DNA of 64,000 nucleotides from Bacillota bacterium. Its GTDB lineage: Bacteria > Bacillota > UBA4882 > UBA10575. Below, piece after piece: positions 63,587-64,000 of this stretch. The stretch's first letter is position 1. Each line of letters opens with the position of its first letter. The notes beneath the pieces were generated by a model. It was not told the DNA's origin. It did no database searches and saw only the letters and a program-made list of their open reading frames with translations. The position numbers and the translations under genes are program-made. The stretch is taken from positions 1-64,000 of the forward strand of contig JAAYHQ010000079.1 of NCBI GenBank assembly GCA_012727425.1, written 5' to 3'.

Positions 63587-64000
63587 TCACGTGATCCGGA
63601 ACTGCTCCAGATCAAGCGCCCCTTGCTCCTTCGCCACTGAAACGGTCGTCCGGTGATGTTCTTGGCCACTGGCCAAAATCTTGACGGTCACCGGCGTCGT
63701 CCAGGGATGATCGCTATAACGGGCGGTGATCCGGGCCAGAGTCTTCAGGTCATCGGCGGTGGGCTTACCCAAACCCAGCGTTAAGGGGCCGGGTGCGCCC
63801 AAAGCCTTGAGGAGATAAACCCCTTCCGTGTGGCGCTGCTGATAAAAATAACGGAAGAGGGTGCGGTTTTCCCGGAGGTTGCGACCGACGATCGCTTTAA
63901 AGTGCGGACTTAAGCGAAAGTGGCGGCCGATCCGCAGTAAACGGAGGCCGTCAACGGTCAAGTGCCCGTCGGCCTTGATCAGGTCTTTTACTTTCCGGCC
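63587..64000 (-). CDS. C-terminal part of a tRNA-thiolation-type protein (truncated by window end)
   Basis: About 137 codons are visible; the frame stays open to the window edge, so the N terminus is missing. The visible start reads GRKVKDLIKADGHLTVDG, then GRHFRLSPHFKAIVGRN and a C-terminal alpha/beta portion with ARITARYSDH. The GRHFRLSP...VGRN block is found at the end of MnmA/ThiI-like ATP-dependent tRNA sulfuration proteins with a DUF814/NFACT-R-like tail. The assignment rests on that block and is moderate. A palindrome GATCACGTGATC spans the stop. Confidence 0.6.
   Translation of the reverse strand, partial: GRKVKDLIKADGHLTVDGLRLLRIGRHFRLSPHFKAIVGRNLRENRTLFRYFYQQRHTEGVYLLKALGAPGPLTLGLGKPTADDLKTLARITARYSDHPWTTPVTVKILASGQEHHRTTVSVAKEQGALDLEQFRIT

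Overview
The window reads as chromosomal DNA (roughly mid-50s % GC by eye) from an anaerobic, carbohydrate-fermenting, endospore-forming member of the Bacillota. Bacillota markers include SepF, DivIVA, YlmD/YlmH, WhiA, SpmA/SpmB, SecG, PcrA, strong AGGAGG ribosome binding sites and many TTG/GTG starts. Several features point to a two-membrane (diderm) envelope: a 896-residue usher-like outer-membrane beta-barrel protein, a PapD-like chaperone with pilin-like subunits, an SLH/coiled-coil/membrane-anchor protein resembling a small Omp-alpha tether, and a sugar-binding protein with a cleavable signal peptide but no lipobox. A spore-forming diderm lineage such as Hydrogenispora/Limnochordia relatives fits best; this is inference from gene content. 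No CRISPR array, insertion sequence or prophage was seen.

Layout. 0.1-6.3 kb: tRNA-Asn, then a candidate chaperone-usher-like surface system. It starts with a consensus promoter and a leader with terminator/antiterminator pairings, followed by four pilin-like genes, a chaperone-like gene, a c-di-GMP-I (GEMM) riboswitch before the fourth pilin-like gene, and the convergent usher-like gene. 6.5-12.8 kb: a surface-polymer cluster (lipoprotein, DUF4330, O-antigen-ligase-like, CsaB, TagA), a YitT protein and the SLH tether; CsaB-type pyruvylation is the known ligand modification for SLH domains, so these probably work together. 12.9-25.3 kb: housekeeping genes (pcrA, AMIN/amidase, glmL, rph-rdgB-phosphoesterase, a C26 peptidase, DUF362, and the t6A/ribosome set tsaE-tsaB-rimI-tsaD). 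A run of same-orientation DnaA-box-like sites follows at 25.35-25.51 kb.

25.6-34.0 kb: nrdG, then a division-associated cluster (ylmD, hlyD-like, yggS, sepF, proC, ylmH, divIVA), convergent spmAB and whiA. 34.1-40.6 kb: the lower-glycolysis operon gap-pgk-tpiA-gpmI-eno, then secG. 40.8-45.3 kb: a cytosolic-sensing MCP, ackA, smpB, tmRNA, a small ORF and an unassigned structured RNA. 45.4-49.7 kb (minus strand): two chromate-transporter half-proteins, transketolase and an RluA-type pseudouridine synthase. 49.9-57.3 kb: a LysM protein that may be spore-associated, then a LacI-controlled sugar ABC transporter plus GH3 glycosidase. 57.7-64 kb: a rubredoxin-like protein, azlCD, RNase P RNA, a tandem P-II protein with a DUF1538 transporter, fabH and a truncated tRNA-thiolation-type gene.

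Metabolically, the GH3/ABC locus imports and cleaves beta-linked oligosaccharides, glycolysis and transketolase process the sugars, and acetate kinase makes ATP. This matches a saccharolytic fermenter whose adhesive surface fibres may be switched by c-di-GMP.
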